Source: Tumebacillus flagellatus
GTDB lineage: Bacteria > Bacillota > Bacilli > Tumebacillales > Tumebacillaceae
Direction: 5' to 3'
Assembly: GCF_000714935.1 (NCBI RefSeq)
Contig: NZ_JMIR01000044.1
Coordinates: 1-46,925, forward strand
Length of the DNA stretch: 46,925 bases
In this document: positions 17,196-26,839 of the stretch, one piece after another
How positions within the stretch are numbered: position 1 is the stretch's first letter
Layout of the letters: the number at the start of each line of letters is the position of its first letter
Made by a program: the position numbers and the translations under genes
The notes under the pieces: generated by a model
What the model saw: the letters and a program-made list of their open reading frames with translations, nothing else
The model's database searches: none
Told to the model about the DNA's origin: nothing

Positions 17196-18121
17196 AGCGA
17201 ATCGTCGTCGGGACCCGCAAGAGCCCGCTTGCATTGACGCAGACGGAATGGGTGTTGAACAAACTGCGCACCGCGTATCCGGAGCTTACGATCGGCATGG
17301 AACAGATCGTCACGAAGGGAGACCGCATCCTCGACGTGACGCTCTCGAAAGTCGGGGGCAAGGGCCTGTTCACGAAGGAATTGGAGCAAGCGATGTATGA
17401 CGGCACGGTGGATTTCGCCGTGCACTCGCTGAAAGACATGCCCAATGAGATGCCGGAAGGGTTGATGATCGTGGCGATCACGGAGCGCGAAGACCCGCGT
17501 GACGTGCTGATCTCCCGCAACGGCTCGAAGTTTGAAGACTTGCCGATCGGAGCGCGCGTCGGCACGTCGTCGCTGCGCCGTTCCGCGCAATTGCGCGCGG
17601 CTCGTCCGGACTTGGAGATCGTCTCTCTGCGCGGCAACATCAACACGCGCTTGGCGAAGTTGGAAGAGCAAGAGCTCGACGCCATCGTGTTGGCGGCGGC
17701 GGGGCTTCTGCGCATGGGCTGGGGCGATAAGATCACCGAGCGCCTCTCTCCGGAACTCTGCATCCCGGCGGTCGGCCAAGGGGCGCTGGCGATCGAATGC
17801 CGCGCCGCAGACGAGGAAGTTCGCAAACTGCTCTCCGTGCTCGATAACCCGGCGACCCGCAAGATCGTCACGGCGGAGCGCACGGTGCTCGGCAAGCTCA
17901 ACGGCGGCTGCCAGATTCCGATCGGCGCGTATGCCGAGTCGATCGGCGACGACGAACTTCGTTTGACGGGGATCGTCGGTTCGGCGGACGGCTCGGTGCT
18001 GCTCCGTGAGACCGCGACCGGCCGTGATCCGGTGGAACTCGGCACGCTGGTTGCCGACCGCCTGATCGAGAAGGGCGCGGGCGCGATCCTCGCGCAAGTT
18101 CGCGAGGAGCTGAACGCGTAA
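17192..18121 (+). CDS. hemC: Hydroxymethylbilane synthase (porphobilinogen deaminase)
   Basis: HemC polymerises four porphobilinogens into hydroxymethylbilane. The dipyrromethane cofactor attaches to Cys240 in LNGGCQIPIGAYAE, and the catalytic aspartate lies in AVHSLKDMP. The N-terminus RIVVGTRKSPLALTQTEWV is diagnostic. Length (309 aa) is normal. The ATG overlaps the preceding stop (ATGA), and the hemC stop overlaps the hemD start by one base (TAATG), which indicates tight translational coupling. Confidence 0.98.
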   Translation: MKRIVVGTRKSPLALTQTEWVLNKLRTAYPELTIGMEQIVTKGDRILDVTLSKVGGKGLFTKELEQAMYDGTVDFAVHSLKDMPNEMPEGLMIVAITEREDPRDVLISRNGSKFEDLPIGARVGTSSLRRSAQLRAARPDLEIVSLRGNINTRLAKLEEQELDAIVLAAAGLLRMGWGDKITERLSPELCIPAVGQGALAIECRAADEEVRKLLSVLDNPATRKIVTAERTVLGKLNGGCQIPIGAYAESIGDDELRLTGIVGSADGSVLLRETATGRDPVELGTLVADRLIEKGAGAILAQVREELNA

Positions 18122-19005
18122 TGGAGCCGCATGCGCACCGGGAGTGCGAGCAGGCGGGACGTTCGGAACAAGCGCGCAGGGAAAGCGCAAGCGGGCGGGA
18201 CGTTTGCACCGGGCCGGGGCTTCCTCTGGACGGCCGCTGCATCGTCGTCACGCGCTCGCGGGCGCAGGCAAGCGAACTGTGCCGTCAACTGGAAGACCTC
18301 GGGGGCTCCGCGTACGAGTTCCCCGTGATCCGTATCGAGTGGCCGGAAGACCTCGGGCCGCTCGATACCGCCATACATACGATGGAAAGTTTTGATTGGG
18401 TGGCGTTCACGTCCCCCAACGGGGTGGAGATGTTTTTTGAACGGGTGCAGGCGCTGGGGCGGGACGTTCAAGCGTTGCAAGATGTGAAAGTCGCCGCCGT
18501 CGGCCCGAAGACCGCCGCTCTCTTGGAGCGCCGCGGGCTGACCGTCCACGCCCTCGCCGGAGAGTTTGTCGGCGAAGGCTTGGCGGATACGCTGGCGACC
18601 CAGACAAATCCTGGGCAAAAAATTCTCCTGCCGCGGGCGAATCTTGCCCGCAAGCAACTTCCGCAAGCGCTCCGTGCGATGGGGTTGCAGGTGGAAGAAG
18701 CGGAAGCGTACCGCACGCTTCCGGTGACGGAGGACGCGTCCGATTTGGCGAGGAAGTTGCAAGCCAAGCAGATCGACGCGGTGACGTTCACGTCTTCGTC
18801 CACGGTGACCAATTTCGTGGAAGCGTTGAAGGAGTTCCCGCTGTCCGACCTGCTCGCGGGCGTCACGCTCGCCGCCATCGGTCCGATTACCGCCGAGACG
18901 GTGGAGAAACACGGTTTCGCCGTGGACGTCATGCCCGCAGACTATACCATCCCCGGACTGGTCGAAGCGCTGGTCCGCCACTTTCAGAAGGGACTGACAT
19001 CATGA
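18121..19005 (+). CDS. hemD: Uroporphyrinogen-III synthase
   Basis: HemD closes and inverts ring D of hydroxymethylbilane to give uroporphyrinogen III. The family is poorly conserved, but the strand [22 protein letters not shown], the segment [15 protein letters not shown] and the C-terminal [12 protein letters not shown] and [11 protein letters not shown] are typical. The protein is 294 residues, about 30 longer than Bacillus HemD, because of a polar N-terminal stretch of roughly 36 residues before the first strand. No in-frame start closer to the fold was found. The ATG overlaps the hemC stop and hemB overlaps its end. Confidence 0.93.
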   Translation: MEPHAHRECEQAGRSEQARRESASGRDVCTGPGLPLDGRCIVVTRSRAQASELCRQLEDLGGSAYEFPVIRIEWPEDLGPLDTAIHTMESFDWVAFTSPNGVEMFFERVQALGRDVQALQDVKVAAVGPKTAALLERRGLTVHALAGEFVGEGLADTLATQTNPGQKILLPRANLARKQLPQALRAMGLQVEEAEAYRTLPVTEDASDLARKLQAKQIDAVTFTSSSTVTNFVEALKEFPLSDLLAGVTLAAIGPITAETVEKHGFAVDVMPADYTIPGLVEALVRHFQKGLTS

Positions 19006-19997
19006 ACATGAACTTGTTTGATTTCCAACGTCATCGTCGCCTGCGCCGCAGCGCCGGCATCCGCGCGATGGTGCGCGAAAACCAACTGTCTGTCAACGAT
19101 ATGCTCTATCCGGTGTTTGCGGTTGAGGGCGAAGGCATCAAGGAAGAAATCCGCTCCATGCCGGGCGTGTACCACTTCTCGCTCGACACGCTGAAAGTGG
19201 AAATCCAAGAGGTAGTCGACCTCGGCATCCCGTCTGTGATCCTGTTCGGCGTACCGATGCATAAGGACGAGTGCTCCTCCCAAGCCTATGCGGAGAACGG
19301 CATCGTGCAACAAGCGATCCGCATGATCAAAGCGGAGCATCCGGACCTCGTCGTCATCACCGACGTTTGCCTCTGCCAATACAACCCGGCGGGCCATTGC
19401 GGCGTCGTCGACCAAGCGACCGGCAACATCTTGAACGACCCGTCGCTCGAACTGATCGCGAAAACCGCTCTGTCGCACGTGCAAGCGGGCGCTGACATCG
19501 TGGCGCCGTCCGACATGATGGACGGCCGCATCGCGGCGATCCGCCACATCCTCGACGAGCACGGCTACACCGACATTCCGATCATGTCGTACTCCGTCAA
19601 GTACGCGTCGGCGTACTACGGTCCGTTCCGCGAAGCGGCGCACTCCGCTCCGGCGTTCGGCGACCGCAAAACGTACCAGATGGACCCGGCAAACGCCCGC
19701 GAAGCTCTGCGTGAAGCGGATTCCGACGTGATCGAAGGCGCGGACTTCCTGATGGTCAAACCGGCGCTGGCGTACCTCGATGTGCTCCGTCAACTGCGCG
19801 ACCGCTACGACCTGCCGATCGTGGCGTACAACGTCTCCGGCGAGTACGCGATGATCAAAGCGGCGGCGTTGAACGGCTGGGTCGATGAAAAAGCGATCGT
19901 CATGGAGACGATGCTCGGCTTCAAGCGCGCAGGCGCGGACATCATCATGACCTATTTCGCCAAAGACGTGGCGCGTTACTTGAAAGAAGGCAACTAA
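19002..19997 (+). CDS. hemB: Delta-aminolevulinic acid dehydratase (porphobilinogen synthase)
   Basis: HemB condenses two 5-aminolevulinate molecules into porphobilinogen. Both active-site lysines are present: Lys200 in [15 protein letters not shown] and Lys253 in [12 protein letters not shown]. Cys123, Cys125 and Cys133 in [14 protein letters not shown] make the catalytic zinc site, so this is a zinc-dependent form. Length (331 aa) is standard. It overlaps hemD by four bases (ATGA) and is followed after 19 bases by hemL. Confidence 0.98.
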   Translation: MNMNLFDFQRHRRLRRSAGIRAMVRENQLSVNDMLYPVFAVEGEGIKEEIRSMPGVYHFSLDTLKVEIQEVVDLGIPSVILFGVPMHKDECSSQAYAENGIVQQAIRMIKAEHPDLVVITDVCLCQYNPAGHCGVVDQATGNILNDPSLELIAKTALSHVQAGADIVAPSDMMDGRIAAIRHILDEHGYTDIPIMSYSVKYASAYYGPFREAAHSAPAFGDRKTYQMDPANAREALREADSDVIEGADFLMVKPALAYLDVLRQLRDRYDLPIVAYNVSGEYAMIKAAALNGWVDEKAIVMETMLGFKRAGADIIMTYFAKDVARYLKEGN

Positions 19998-20016
19998 TCC
20001 CCGCGAGGTGACTCCG

Positions 20017-21306
20017 ATGCACAAAGGCTACACTTCTTCCGAAGCGGCATTTGCCGAAGCGAAAAAACTCATTCCGGGCGGCGTCAACTCCCCGGTCCGC
20101 GCCTTCCGCGCTGTCGGCGGCACGCCGGTGTTCATCGAGCGCGGTTCCGGCTCGAAGATGTACGACATCGACGGAAATTCCTACATCGACTACTGCTTGT
20201 CCTGGGGTCCGCTGATCTTGGGACACGCCCATCCGGAAGTCGTGCATGCGATCAACGACTACGCCCTGCGCGGCACGTCGTTCGGCGCTCCGACCTTGCT
20301 GGAGACGGAAATGGCGAAACTGGTCACCGAACTGGTGCCGTCCGTCGAAGTCGTCCGCATGGTCAATTCCGGCACGGAAGCGACGATGTCGGCGCTGCGT
20401 CTGGCACGCGGCTACACCAAGCGCTCGAAGATCGTCAAGTTTGAAGGCTGCTACCACGGCCACGCCGACTCGCTTTTGATCAAAGCGGGTTCCGGCGTCG
20501 CCACGCTCGGCCTTCCGGATTCGCCGGGCGTGCCGGAGTCGGTGGCGACGAACACGCTGACCGTCCCGTACAACGACGTTGAGTCGCTGAAGCTGGCGTT
20601 CGAGAAGTTCGGCGACGACATCGCGGCGGTGATTCTCGAACCGATCGCCGGCAACATGGGCCTCGTCAAGCCGCGTGAAGGCTACCTGCAAGCGGTTCGC
20701 GAGATCACCCGCCAATACGGCGCGCTGTTGATCTTTGACGAAGTCATGACCGGCTTCCGTGCGGCGCTCGGCGGCGCACAAGCGATTTACAACATCGACC
20801 CGGACCTGACGACGCTCGGCAAAGTCATCGGCGGCGGCCTTCCGGTCGGCGCGTACGGCGGCAAGCGCGAGATCATGGAGATGATCGCACCTGCCGGCCC
20901 GATCTACCAAGCGGGCACGCTGTCCGGCAACCCGCTGGCGATGATCGCGGGCTACACCACGCTGAAGATGCTCAGCGAACCGGGCGCGTACGACCGTTTG
21001 GAAGCGATGGGCAAACGCCTCGTCGAAGGCTTCCTCGCGGCCGGCAAGGAATTCGGTCTTCCCGTCACCGGCTCGTACGTCGGCGGCATGATGGGCATGT
21101 TCTTCGCGGAGCAAGAAGTGGTCGACTACGACACGGCAAAACTTGCGAACTTGGAGCGCTATGCGAAGTATTTCTCGCTGATGCTGGAGCGCGGCGTCTA
21201 TCTTGCGCCTTCGCAGTTGGAAGCGGGCTTCCTGTCTCTGGCGCACACCGATGCGGACATCGACCGCACGCTCGAAGCGGCGCGCGATTCGATGAAACTG
21301 CTGTAA
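20017..21306 (+). CDS. hemL: Glutamate-1-semialdehyde 2,1-aminomutase
   Basis: HemL converts glutamate-1-semialdehyde to 5-aminolevulinate using PMP/PLP. The PLP lysine is Lys269 in [18 protein letters not shown], and the GSAM signatures [11 protein letters not shown] and [11 protein letters not shown] are clear. The ATG at 20017 is preferred to an in-frame GTG at 20008, because the GTG is itself part of the GCGAGGTGA ribosome-binding site. The resulting 429 residues match the family. It is the last gene of the hem operon, followed by a terminator. Confidence 0.97.
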   Translation: MHKGYTSSEAAFAEAKKLIPGGVNSPVRAFRAVGGTPVFIERGSGSKMYDIDGNSYIDYCLSWGPLILGHAHPEVVHAINDYALRGTSFGAPTLLETEMAKLVTELVPSVEVVRMVNSGTEATMSALRLARGYTKRSKIVKFEGCYHGHADSLLIKAGSGVATLGLPDSPGVPESVATNTLTVPYNDVESLKLAFEKFGDDIAAVILEPIAGNMGLVKPREGYLQAVREITRQYGALLIFDEVMTGFRAALGGAQAIYNIDPDLTTLGKVIGGGLPVGAYGGKREIMEMIAPAGPIYQAGTLSGNPLAMIAGYTTLKMLSEPGAYDRLEAMGKRLVEGFLAAGKEFGLPVTGSYVGGMMGMFFAEQEVVDYDTAKLANLERYAKYFSLMLERGVYLAPSQLEAGFLSLAHTDADIDRTLEAARDSMKLL

Positions 21307-21334
21307 ACTGATCAGCAGCGAGAACTCCAGAGAG

Positions 21335-21367
21335 GCCGTCGGAGCGGAAGCGACCGGCGGCTTTTTT
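21335..21367 (+). terminator. Intrinsic terminator of the hem operon
   Basis: GCCGTCGG (21335-21342) pairs with CCGGCGGC (21354-21361) with one G-U pair, followed by six T residues. It lies just upstream of the next gene's ribosome-binding site, so that gene needs its own promoter or readthrough. Confidence 0.82.
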
Positions 21368-21389
21368 GGCAAAAAAGGGGGAGCCGCGC

Positions 21390-22067
21390 ATGGCGTTGCA
21401 AGCGATTCTGTTTGACCTCGACGACACGCTGATCGACCGCATGGCGACGATGCCGTTTTATGCAAGGAAGTTCCAAGACGATTTTGCGGACCAATTGCCG
21501 GAGCTGCACGTCGACGAAATCGCGCGGGCAATCGTCGAGACGGACGGCGGCGGCTACCGAGGCCGCGACAAGTACCACGATCTCTTGGAGGCGTTGCCGT
21601 GGAAGGAGCGCCCCGCCGTCGAGACGCTGATTCAACATTGGAACGAGGTTTTCCCCGCCGTGGCACAGGGGATGGACGGCCTGTTCACGCTGCTGAACAC
21701 GCTCACAGGCCGAGGATTGCGGCTCGGGTTGATCACCAACGGGCAAAGCAAACGGCAAAACGCCAAAATCGACCTGCTCGGCATCCGGGATTTTTTTGAG
21801 GTGGTTTTGATCTCGGAAGAAGTCGGCTATGAGAAACCCGACCCGCTGATTTTCCTGCTGGCGCTCGAATCGCTCGGGTTGCAGGCGGAAGAAGTGATTT
21901 ACGTCGGCGACCACCCGCGAAACGACGTGGGCGGAGCGGAGTTTGCCGGCATCACGCCGGTGTGGCGGCGCGGGTGCCATCCGTGGCCGGACGACCAACC
22001 GGAGCCGCGCCACCAGTTTGTCACGTTGCCGGAATTTCTTACGTGGCTCGAAACATATGGTTCCTAA
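21390..22067 (+). CDS. HAD-superfamily hydrolase (haloacid dehalogenase-like phosphatase)
   Basis: The ATG at 21390 is chosen for the GGGGGAG 6-7 nt upstream; an in-frame TTG at 21366 lies in the terminator tail. The 225 residues contain all HAD motifs: nucleophile Asp9 and acid/base Asp11 in FDLDDT, the motif II threonine in LITNG, the motif III lysine in EKPDPLIF, and VGDHPRNDV as motif IV. A helical cap lies between motifs I and II. The family removes phosphate from small metabolites, and the natural substrate is not evident. Confidence 0.9.
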   Translation: MALQAILFDLDDTLIDRMATMPFYARKFQDDFADQLPELHVDEIARAIVETDGGGYRGRDKYHDLLEALPWKERPAVETLIQHWNEVFPAVAQGMDGLFTLLNTLTGRGLRLGLITNGQSKRQNAKIDLLGIRDFFEVVLISEEVGYEKPDPLIFLLALESLGLQAEEVIYVGDHPRNDVGGAEFAGITPVWRRGCHPWPDDQPEPRHQFVTLPEFLTWLETYGS

Positions 22068-22109
22068 GGCAGAGATCTTAGGAGCGAGAAACAAGAAGGG
22101 GGACTCCTG

Positions 22110-23429
22110 ATGAAAGACAACGTAGAACTACACCCCCGAGGCGCATTGCTTGGGTTGCAGAGTTTGCAGTGGATGATCTTCTTGCTCGCCAACACGATTG
22201 CGGCGCCGATCGTCGTGGGCGCGGCGTTTGACTTGCCGCCGTCCGACGTGTCGTCGCTGGTGCAGCGGATGCTGTTCGTGTCCGGAGGCGTTACGCTCTT
22301 GCAGGTGTTCTTCGGGCACCGCTTGCCGCTCTTGGAAGGTGCGGCGGGGATGTGGTGGGCGCTGTTTCTGACGCTGGCGGCGGTCGCCACGGGGGGCGAC
22401 AAAGGCGCGGTGTTGCAGCAGTTGGAGATGGGCTTGCTCGCGGCGGGCGTCGTGCTCGTGATCTTGAGCCTCTTGCCGATCATGGCGCGTCTGCGCGATC
22501 TGTTCACGCCGCTGGTTACCGGCGTGTATCTGGTTCTGCTGGTGGTTTCGCTGACAGGGTCGTTTTTTAAAGGGATGCTGGGCGTGACCCGCACGGGGGA
22601 GATCGACGGCACGGTGGCGTTGCTCTCGCTGGTCGTGATCTTGCTGGTGTTGATTCTCTCGCTGAAGGGACGCGGGCTCTGGCGGAGCATGGGGCCGCTG
22701 ATCGGCATCGCGACGGGCTGGATTCTGTTCGCCGTCTGCGGTTTTATCCCGAAGGAAACGAACGCAGACCCGACGCCGATCTTCGCGCTGCCGAAATTCT
22801 TCGCATGGGGCGCTCCCGTCTGGGATACGGGGATCGTGCTGACGTCGGTGCTGACCGGACTGATTCTCATCTCGAACGTCGTCGCGTCGATCCTCGTCAT
22901 CGCGCGGACGCTGAACGTCGACGTCACGGCGGACACGTATCGCCGCGGGCTGTTCGGCAACGGCGTCGGCGCGTTGCTTTCCGGGGTGCTGTCGTGCATC
23001 GGCCCGGTGCCGCTGTCCGTCTCGGCGGGCTTCATCTCGACGACGGGCATCCGCTCGAAGCGGCCGTTTTGGATCGGGGCGCTGTTGGTGTTCCTAAGCG
23101 GGCTGTTCCCGCTGGTCGGGAACTTTTTTGCCACGTTGCCGTCGGAAGTGGCGTATGCGGCGCTGTTCGTGCCGTTTGCGCAGATGATGGGCTTTGGCAT
23201 CCGCGACTTGATGGCGCTCGTCCCGAGCCAGCGGAATTTGCTCGTCATCGGGCTGTCGCTGATGGTCGGCATCGGCGTGATGTTCTTGCCGCCGGCGGCG
23301 TTTGCGTCGCTCGCCCCGTGGCTGCGAAGCGTCGTCGCCAACGGGTTGCTCGTCGGGTTGATCCTCTGCCTGTTGCTTGAACACGTGATTTTCCGTGAGA
23401 ATGAAAAAAACAATCCTGCCTCGGAGTGA
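22110..23429 (+). CDS. Nucleobase:cation symporter-2 family permease (uracil/xanthine type)
   Basis: The 439-residue protein has 12 to 14 membrane helices and NCS2 features: the N-terminal QSLQWMIFLLANTIAAPIVVG, a central PLSVSAGFISTTGIRSKRP corresponding to the family's N-G-x-x-S-x-T-G region, and LFVPFAQMMGFGIRDLM. It most likely imports a purine or pyrimidine base with protons or sodium. The substrate-defining central motif departs from classical PbuX and UraA proteins, so the substrate is uncertain. AGAAGGGGG precedes the ATG. The TGA stop lies in the loop of the following terminator. Confidence 0.88.
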   Translation: MKDNVELHPRGALLGLQSLQWMIFLLANTIAAPIVVGAAFDLPPSDVSSLVQRMLFVSGGVTLLQVFFGHRLPLLEGAAGMWWALFLTLAAVATGGDKGAVLQQLEMGLLAAGVVLVILSLLPIMARLRDLFTPLVTGVYLVLLVVSLTGSFFKGMLGVTRTGEIDGTVALLSLVVILLVLILSLKGRGLWRSMGPLIGIATGWILFAVCGFIPKETNADPTPIFALPKFFAWGAPVWDTGIVLTSVLTGLILISNVVASILVIARTLNVDVTADTYRRGLFGNGVGALLSGVLSCIGPVPLSVSAGFISTTGIRSKRPFWIGALLVFLSGLFPLVGNFFATLPSEVAYAALFVPFAQMMGFGIRDLMALVPSQRNLLVIGLSLMVGIGVMFLPPAAFASLAPWLRSVVANGLLVGLILCLLLEHVIFRENEKNNPASE

Positions 23430-23447
23430 GGGCAGGATTGTTTTTTT
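23404..23447. terminator. Bidirectional terminator with permease stop codon in the loop
   Basis: A 17-bp perfect stem (23404-23420 with 23431-23447) has A and T tracts on both sides. It serves the permease gene and the convergent gene ending at 23465. Confidence 0.92.
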
Positions 23448-23464
23448 GTGTATGGCAGGAGGGC

Positions 23465-23776
23465 TTACCAGTAGTAGCCGTAACCGCCGTAACCGTAACC
23501 GCCCCAGTACCACGGGGAGAACGCCGCGAGGGCAACAAACGGGAGGAAGAGCAACGGCCAGAACACCGTTTCCCCGTCGACTTGTTGGTCGCCGTCCGCG
23601 TGGTGAACCGTCAGTTCATCGGCGCGGCCGGACGCTCCGCCATACGGAGCGCGTCGGAGATAGACGCCGTCGCGGGTGACGCTGTGCAACACGCCGTAGT
23701 GGCGGGTGCCGTCATGGCAAGTGAGGCAGACGTGACGGCCGATGTGTTTTTTGAGTTGGCAGGACATGCAGGCCAT
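23465..23776 (-). CDS. Hypothetical protein with CxxC motifs, Sm-like strand pattern and Gly/Tyr-rich tail
   Basis: No family could be named for this 103-residue protein. It has CMSC and CLTC near the N-terminus and a strand pattern (VCLTCHDGTRHYGVLHSVTR followed by DGVYL) that resembles an Sm/Hfq-like beta-barrel core. A hydrophobic helix (FWPLLFLPFVALAAF) and the tail GGYGYGGYGYYW follow. Tyrosine/glycine-rich ends are frequent in spore coat and surface proteins of Bacillales, so a spore-associated role is possible but unproven. AAAGGAGA lies about 12 nt before the ATG. Confidence 0.6.
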   Translation of the reverse strand: MACMSCQLKKHIGRHVCLTCHDGTRHYGVLHSVTRDGVYLRRAPYGGASGRADELTVHHADGDQQVDGETVFWPLLFLPFVALAAFSPWYWGGYGYGGYGYYW

Positions 23777-23862
23777 AGGTGTGGAAGTCTCCTTTCTCGC
23801 AGGTTTTTTCTATATCCTACGAGTGAAGGGACGGACATGTCCTCCGCGCTTTCCTCAATTTG

Positions 23863-24327
23863 CTAGTCAGAACCTTCCGTGCCGCGCAAACGGGCCAACA
23901 TCCGCTGTTGAACACCCAGCATCAAGTTCAGATCTTCTTCGGGCAACTCCAGCGCGTACGACATGCGCTGCAAAAACAGGGAGCGCTCCGGGTGGAACGC
24001 TTCCCGATACTTGGAGAGCCCTTCCGCAGAGAGATGCAGCTCCAAGTTGCGCCGGTCGCGCTCGGAGCGCTCGCGCACGAGCAACCCCGACTTGACCAAG
24101 CGGTCGACGATGCCGCTGAGCGTGCTCGGCGAGAGTTGCATGCGATCGGACAGCTGTTCCAGACCGCCCGTCGGGTTGGTGGCGATTTCGAGCAGCACGA
24201 TCAACTGCTGGGTCGTCACGCCGACGCGCTCGGCGTCTTGGCGGACGAGGTTCATCAATTCCTTCTGAATGTCGCGAAACGGCAAGGAGACGGCTTTGAT
24301 CTTCTCTAAGTTGGGAATGTGATTCAT
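23863..24327 (-). CDS. MarR-family transcriptional regulator
   Basis: The start at 24327 is chosen for the GGAGG about 9 nt upstream; a longer frame to 24351 has none. The 154 residues contain the winged helix-turn-helix: LEQLSDRMQLSPSTLSGIVD for the recognition region and the wing at SERDRRNLELHLS. MarR proteins usually repress an adjacent efflux operon and release DNA on binding a phenolic or other lipophilic drug. This gene lies 33 bases downstream of the EmrB-type gene on the same strand, so it is probably co-transcribed and autoregulated. Confidence 0.92.
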   Translation of the reverse strand: MNHIPNLEKIKAVSLPFRDIQKELMNLVRQDAERVGVTTQQLIVLLEIATNPTGGLEQLSDRMQLSPSTLSGIVDRLVKSGLLVRERSERDRRNLELHLSAEGLSKYREAFHPERSLFLQRMSYALELPEEDLNLMLGVQQRMLARLRGTEGSD

Positions 24328-24360
24328 GGGGCTTAGCCTCCAGAGTTTCATGAAGAGCGA

Positions 24361-26130
24361 TTATACGGTGAGGGGGTCTGCCCCCTGTTCAGCCGCCGCC
24401 GGAGTTGCATTCGGCGCGGACGGAGTGGTCGCAGCCGCTTTGCGGCGGCGGATGAAGAACGCGAAGAACAGCGCCACCGCCGTCAACACCGTGCCGACGA
24501 CAAACGCGTCGTTGATGCCGGAGATCGTGGAATCTTTCATGGCGAGTCCGTACACCAGTTGCGTGACCAGCCCGTTGCCCGTTTGCGGGGAGAGCCCGGT
24601 CATCGCCGCCACGCCGCTGCCCAAACGCTCGAACTGTTGGTACAACAGCGGGTTGGTCGACGTGATGTCGTTGGAATACGACGCGACGTGGAAGAGGCTG
24701 CGGTTCGACATGACGGTGACGAGCAGCGCCGTGCCGAGCGACCCCGCGACCTGTTGCAACGTGTTGGAAATTGCCGTGCCGTGGGAGTTGAGGCGCGCCG
24801 GAAGCTGGTTCAAGCCTTCGGTGGTGCCCGTCATCATCATCAGCGCCAACCCCGCCATCCGCACGCAGTTGATCAAGAGCACGGTCGAGTACGACGTGTC
24901 GTTGCTCAAGTGCGCGAACTGCCACGTGGTGATCACGTTGATCAAAAGCCCCGTGACGACGAGCGGACGGGCTCCCAGTTTGTTCAGCAGGCCCCCGGCG
25001 ATCGGCGAGAACACACCCATCAACAGCGCGCCGGGCAGGAGGAGCAGGCCGGATTCCACAGGCGAGAACCCGCGAATGTTTTGCAGATAGATCGGAAGCA
25101 GCACCATCGCCGCCATCATCGACATGTACATCAGCGACGAGACGAAGACGGTCAGCGAGAACACGCTGTAGCGAAACGCCCGCAAGTCGAGCATCGGTTG
25201 TTCGGCGGTCAACTCCCGCCATACGAACAAGATCAGGGACAGCACCCCGACGGTGATCGGCAGGGTGACTTCAAGGCTCGACCATCCGGCGGAACCGGCT
25301 TTCGAGAAGCCGTAGAGCAGCCCGCCGAAGCCGAGCGTCGAGAACAGCAAGCCCGGTATGTCGAGCTTATCCTTGGCGCGTTCCGTGACGTCGCGCAGCC
25401 ACGCAAACGCGAGGAACAGGTCGATCAGCCCGATCGGGATGACGAGGATGAACAACAGACGCCAAGAGTAGTTCTGGACGAGCCAACCGGCGAGGGTCGG
25501 GCCGATCGCCGGAGCGAAGATCATCACGATCCCCATGACGCCCATCGCCACGCCGCGGCGTTCCGGCGGGAAGACGGTGAGAAACACGGTCATCATCAGC
25601 GGCATGATGCAGCCGGCGCCCGCCGCTTGGACGAAGCGTCCGATCAGCATGATCGTGAAGCTCGGCGACGCGGCGCAGATCAGCGCGCCGAGCGTGAACA
25701 GCGAAATCGCCGTCAAAAACAGATTGCGCGTGCCGAAGCGGCGGATCAAGAAGGACGTCAGCGGAATCGTGACGCCGTTCATCAGCATGTAGCCGGTGAT
25801 CAGCCATTGAATCGTCGTGGCGGAAACGCCCAAGTCGTTCATCATGTGCGGCAGTGCGATGTTGAGCAGGGATTGGTTCAAGATCGAGACGAAGCCCCCG
25901 AGCAGAAGCACGGCGAGAATTTTCCCGATGGACAGGTTCGCCACGTGAGGAGCGGGGGTGCTTGACGGTTCCGTTTTTTTAGAAGCGGCCGGAAGAGGTT
26001 CCGGCGAGTTCAGCGTTCCCGGTGCGGCAGCAAGCGCGGCGGAAGCGGTGCGGCGGCGGGCGATCAGCAGGTTCGCCGCCAAGAGCAGCACCACCGCAAA
26101 CACGCCGTAGCCGAGGAGGAAAAGCGACAT
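24361..26130 (-). CDS. DHA2-family (EmrB/QacA) multidrug efflux MFS transporter
   Basis: This proton-driven drug exporter has 14 predicted helices, with hallmark segments SILNQSLLNIALPHMM, TTIQWLITGYMLMNGVTIP and the motif C-like GIVMIFAPAIGPTLAGWLV. The ATG at 26130 is preferred because the GTG at 26139 lies within the ribosome-binding site. The 589 residues include an unusual N-terminal extension of about 65 residues: one additional membrane helix (FLLGYGVFAVVLLLAANLLI) and an Ala/Pro/Ser linker before the first MFS helix. The membrane fusion gene lies 16 bases upstream and MarR 33 bases downstream. Confidence 0.93.
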   Translation of the reverse strand: MSLFLLGYGVFAVVLLLAANLLIARRRTASAALAAAPGTLNSPEPLPAASKKTEPSSTPAPHVANLSIGKILAVLLLGGFVSILNQSLLNIALPHMMNDLGVSATTIQWLITGYMLMNGVTIPLTSFLIRRFGTRNLFLTAISLFTLGALICAASPSFTIMLIGRFVQAAGAGCIMPLMMTVFLTVFPPERRGVAMGVMGIVMIFAPAIGPTLAGWLVQNYSWRLLFILVIPIGLIDLFLAFAWLRDVTERAKDKLDIPGLLFSTLGFGGLLYGFSKAGSAGWSSLEVTLPITVGVLSLILFVWRELTAEQPMLDLRAFRYSVFSLTVFVSSLMYMSMMAAMVLLPIYLQNIRGFSPVESGLLLLPGALLMGVFSPIAGGLLNKLGARPLVVTGLLINVITTWQFAHLSNDTSYSTVLLINCVRMAGLALMMMTGTTEGLNQLPARLNSHGTAISNTLQQVAGSLGTALLVTVMSNRSLFHVASYSNDITSTNPLLYQQFERLGSGVAAMTGLSPQTGNGLVTQLVYGLAMKDSTISGINDAFVVGTVLTAVALFFAFFIRRRKAAATTPSAPNATPAAAEQGADPLTV

Positions 26131-26146
26131 GGAGTTCACTCTCCTC

Positions 26147-26794
26147 TTATTTGTGGATGCGGACGGTGGTGTTCATGCCGGGAGCAAGTTCGAGACCTTT
26201 GTACTCGTCGATTGCGATGGTGACCGGGATGACTTGCGTGACTTTGGTGTAGTTGCCCGTTGCGTTCGAAGTCGGGAGCAGCGAGAACGTGTTGGCGGTT
26301 GCCAGGCCGATCGTGGTGACTTTGCCCTTGAGCGTGGTGCCGTTGAACGCGTCGACGTAGATGTCGACGTCCTGACCTGCTTTGACGTCGTTGATGTCGG
26401 TTTCCTTGACGTTGGCGGTGACGCGCAGGTGGTTCATGTCAAACGCGTAGCCCAGCGGCATGCCCGCTGCTACGAACGAGTTTTTCACCGCGCTTTGCGC
26501 GACGAGGGTGGCGGCGGCCGGAACGGTGATGTCGACTGCGCCTTGCGCGGTTTCGACGGTGCCGATCTTTTGACCGGCTGCGTACGTTTTGCCGATCTCG
26601 CCGTTCCATTCTACCAGTTTGCCCGATGCAGGCGGCGCGATCGAGATCGATTGGCCGTCGATCTTGGCGTTGTCGGTGGACAGGTAGCTGACAGATTGGT
26701 TGTAGAAGTAGTACCCGGCGAACCCGCCGCCGATCAGGACGATCAGCAAGACGATGTTTAGGATGATGATGCGACGAAAGTTTTGAGCGGTCAT
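26147..26794 (-). CDS. HlyD/EmrA-family membrane fusion (efflux adaptor) protein
   Basis: The 215-residue protein has one N-terminal membrane helix (IIILNIVLLIVLIGGGFAGYY), then STDNAKIDGQSISIAPPASG, the EmrA lipoyl half, and a beta-barrel with VKAGQDVDIYVDAF. The long coiled-coil hairpin of Gram-negative EmrA is absent, as usual for single-membrane bacteria, so it may only act as an extracellular adaptor. It is the first gene of the efflux operon and has AGGAGAG upstream of its ATG. Confidence 0.9.
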   Translation of the reverse strand: MTAQNFRRIIILNIVLLIVLIGGGFAGYYFYNQSVSYLSTDNAKIDGQSISIAPPASGKLVEWNGEIGKTYAAGQKIGTVETAQGAVDITVPAAATLVAQSAVKNSFVAAGMPLGYAFDMNHLRVTANVKETDINDVKAGQDVDIYVDAFNGTTLKGKVTTIGLATANTFSLLPTSNATGNYTKVTQVIPVTIAIDEYKGLELAPGMNTTVRIHK

Positions 26795-26839
26795 CTGTTT
26801 TCTCTCTCCTCTTGATAAGAACGTTTCGAATGTAAATGA

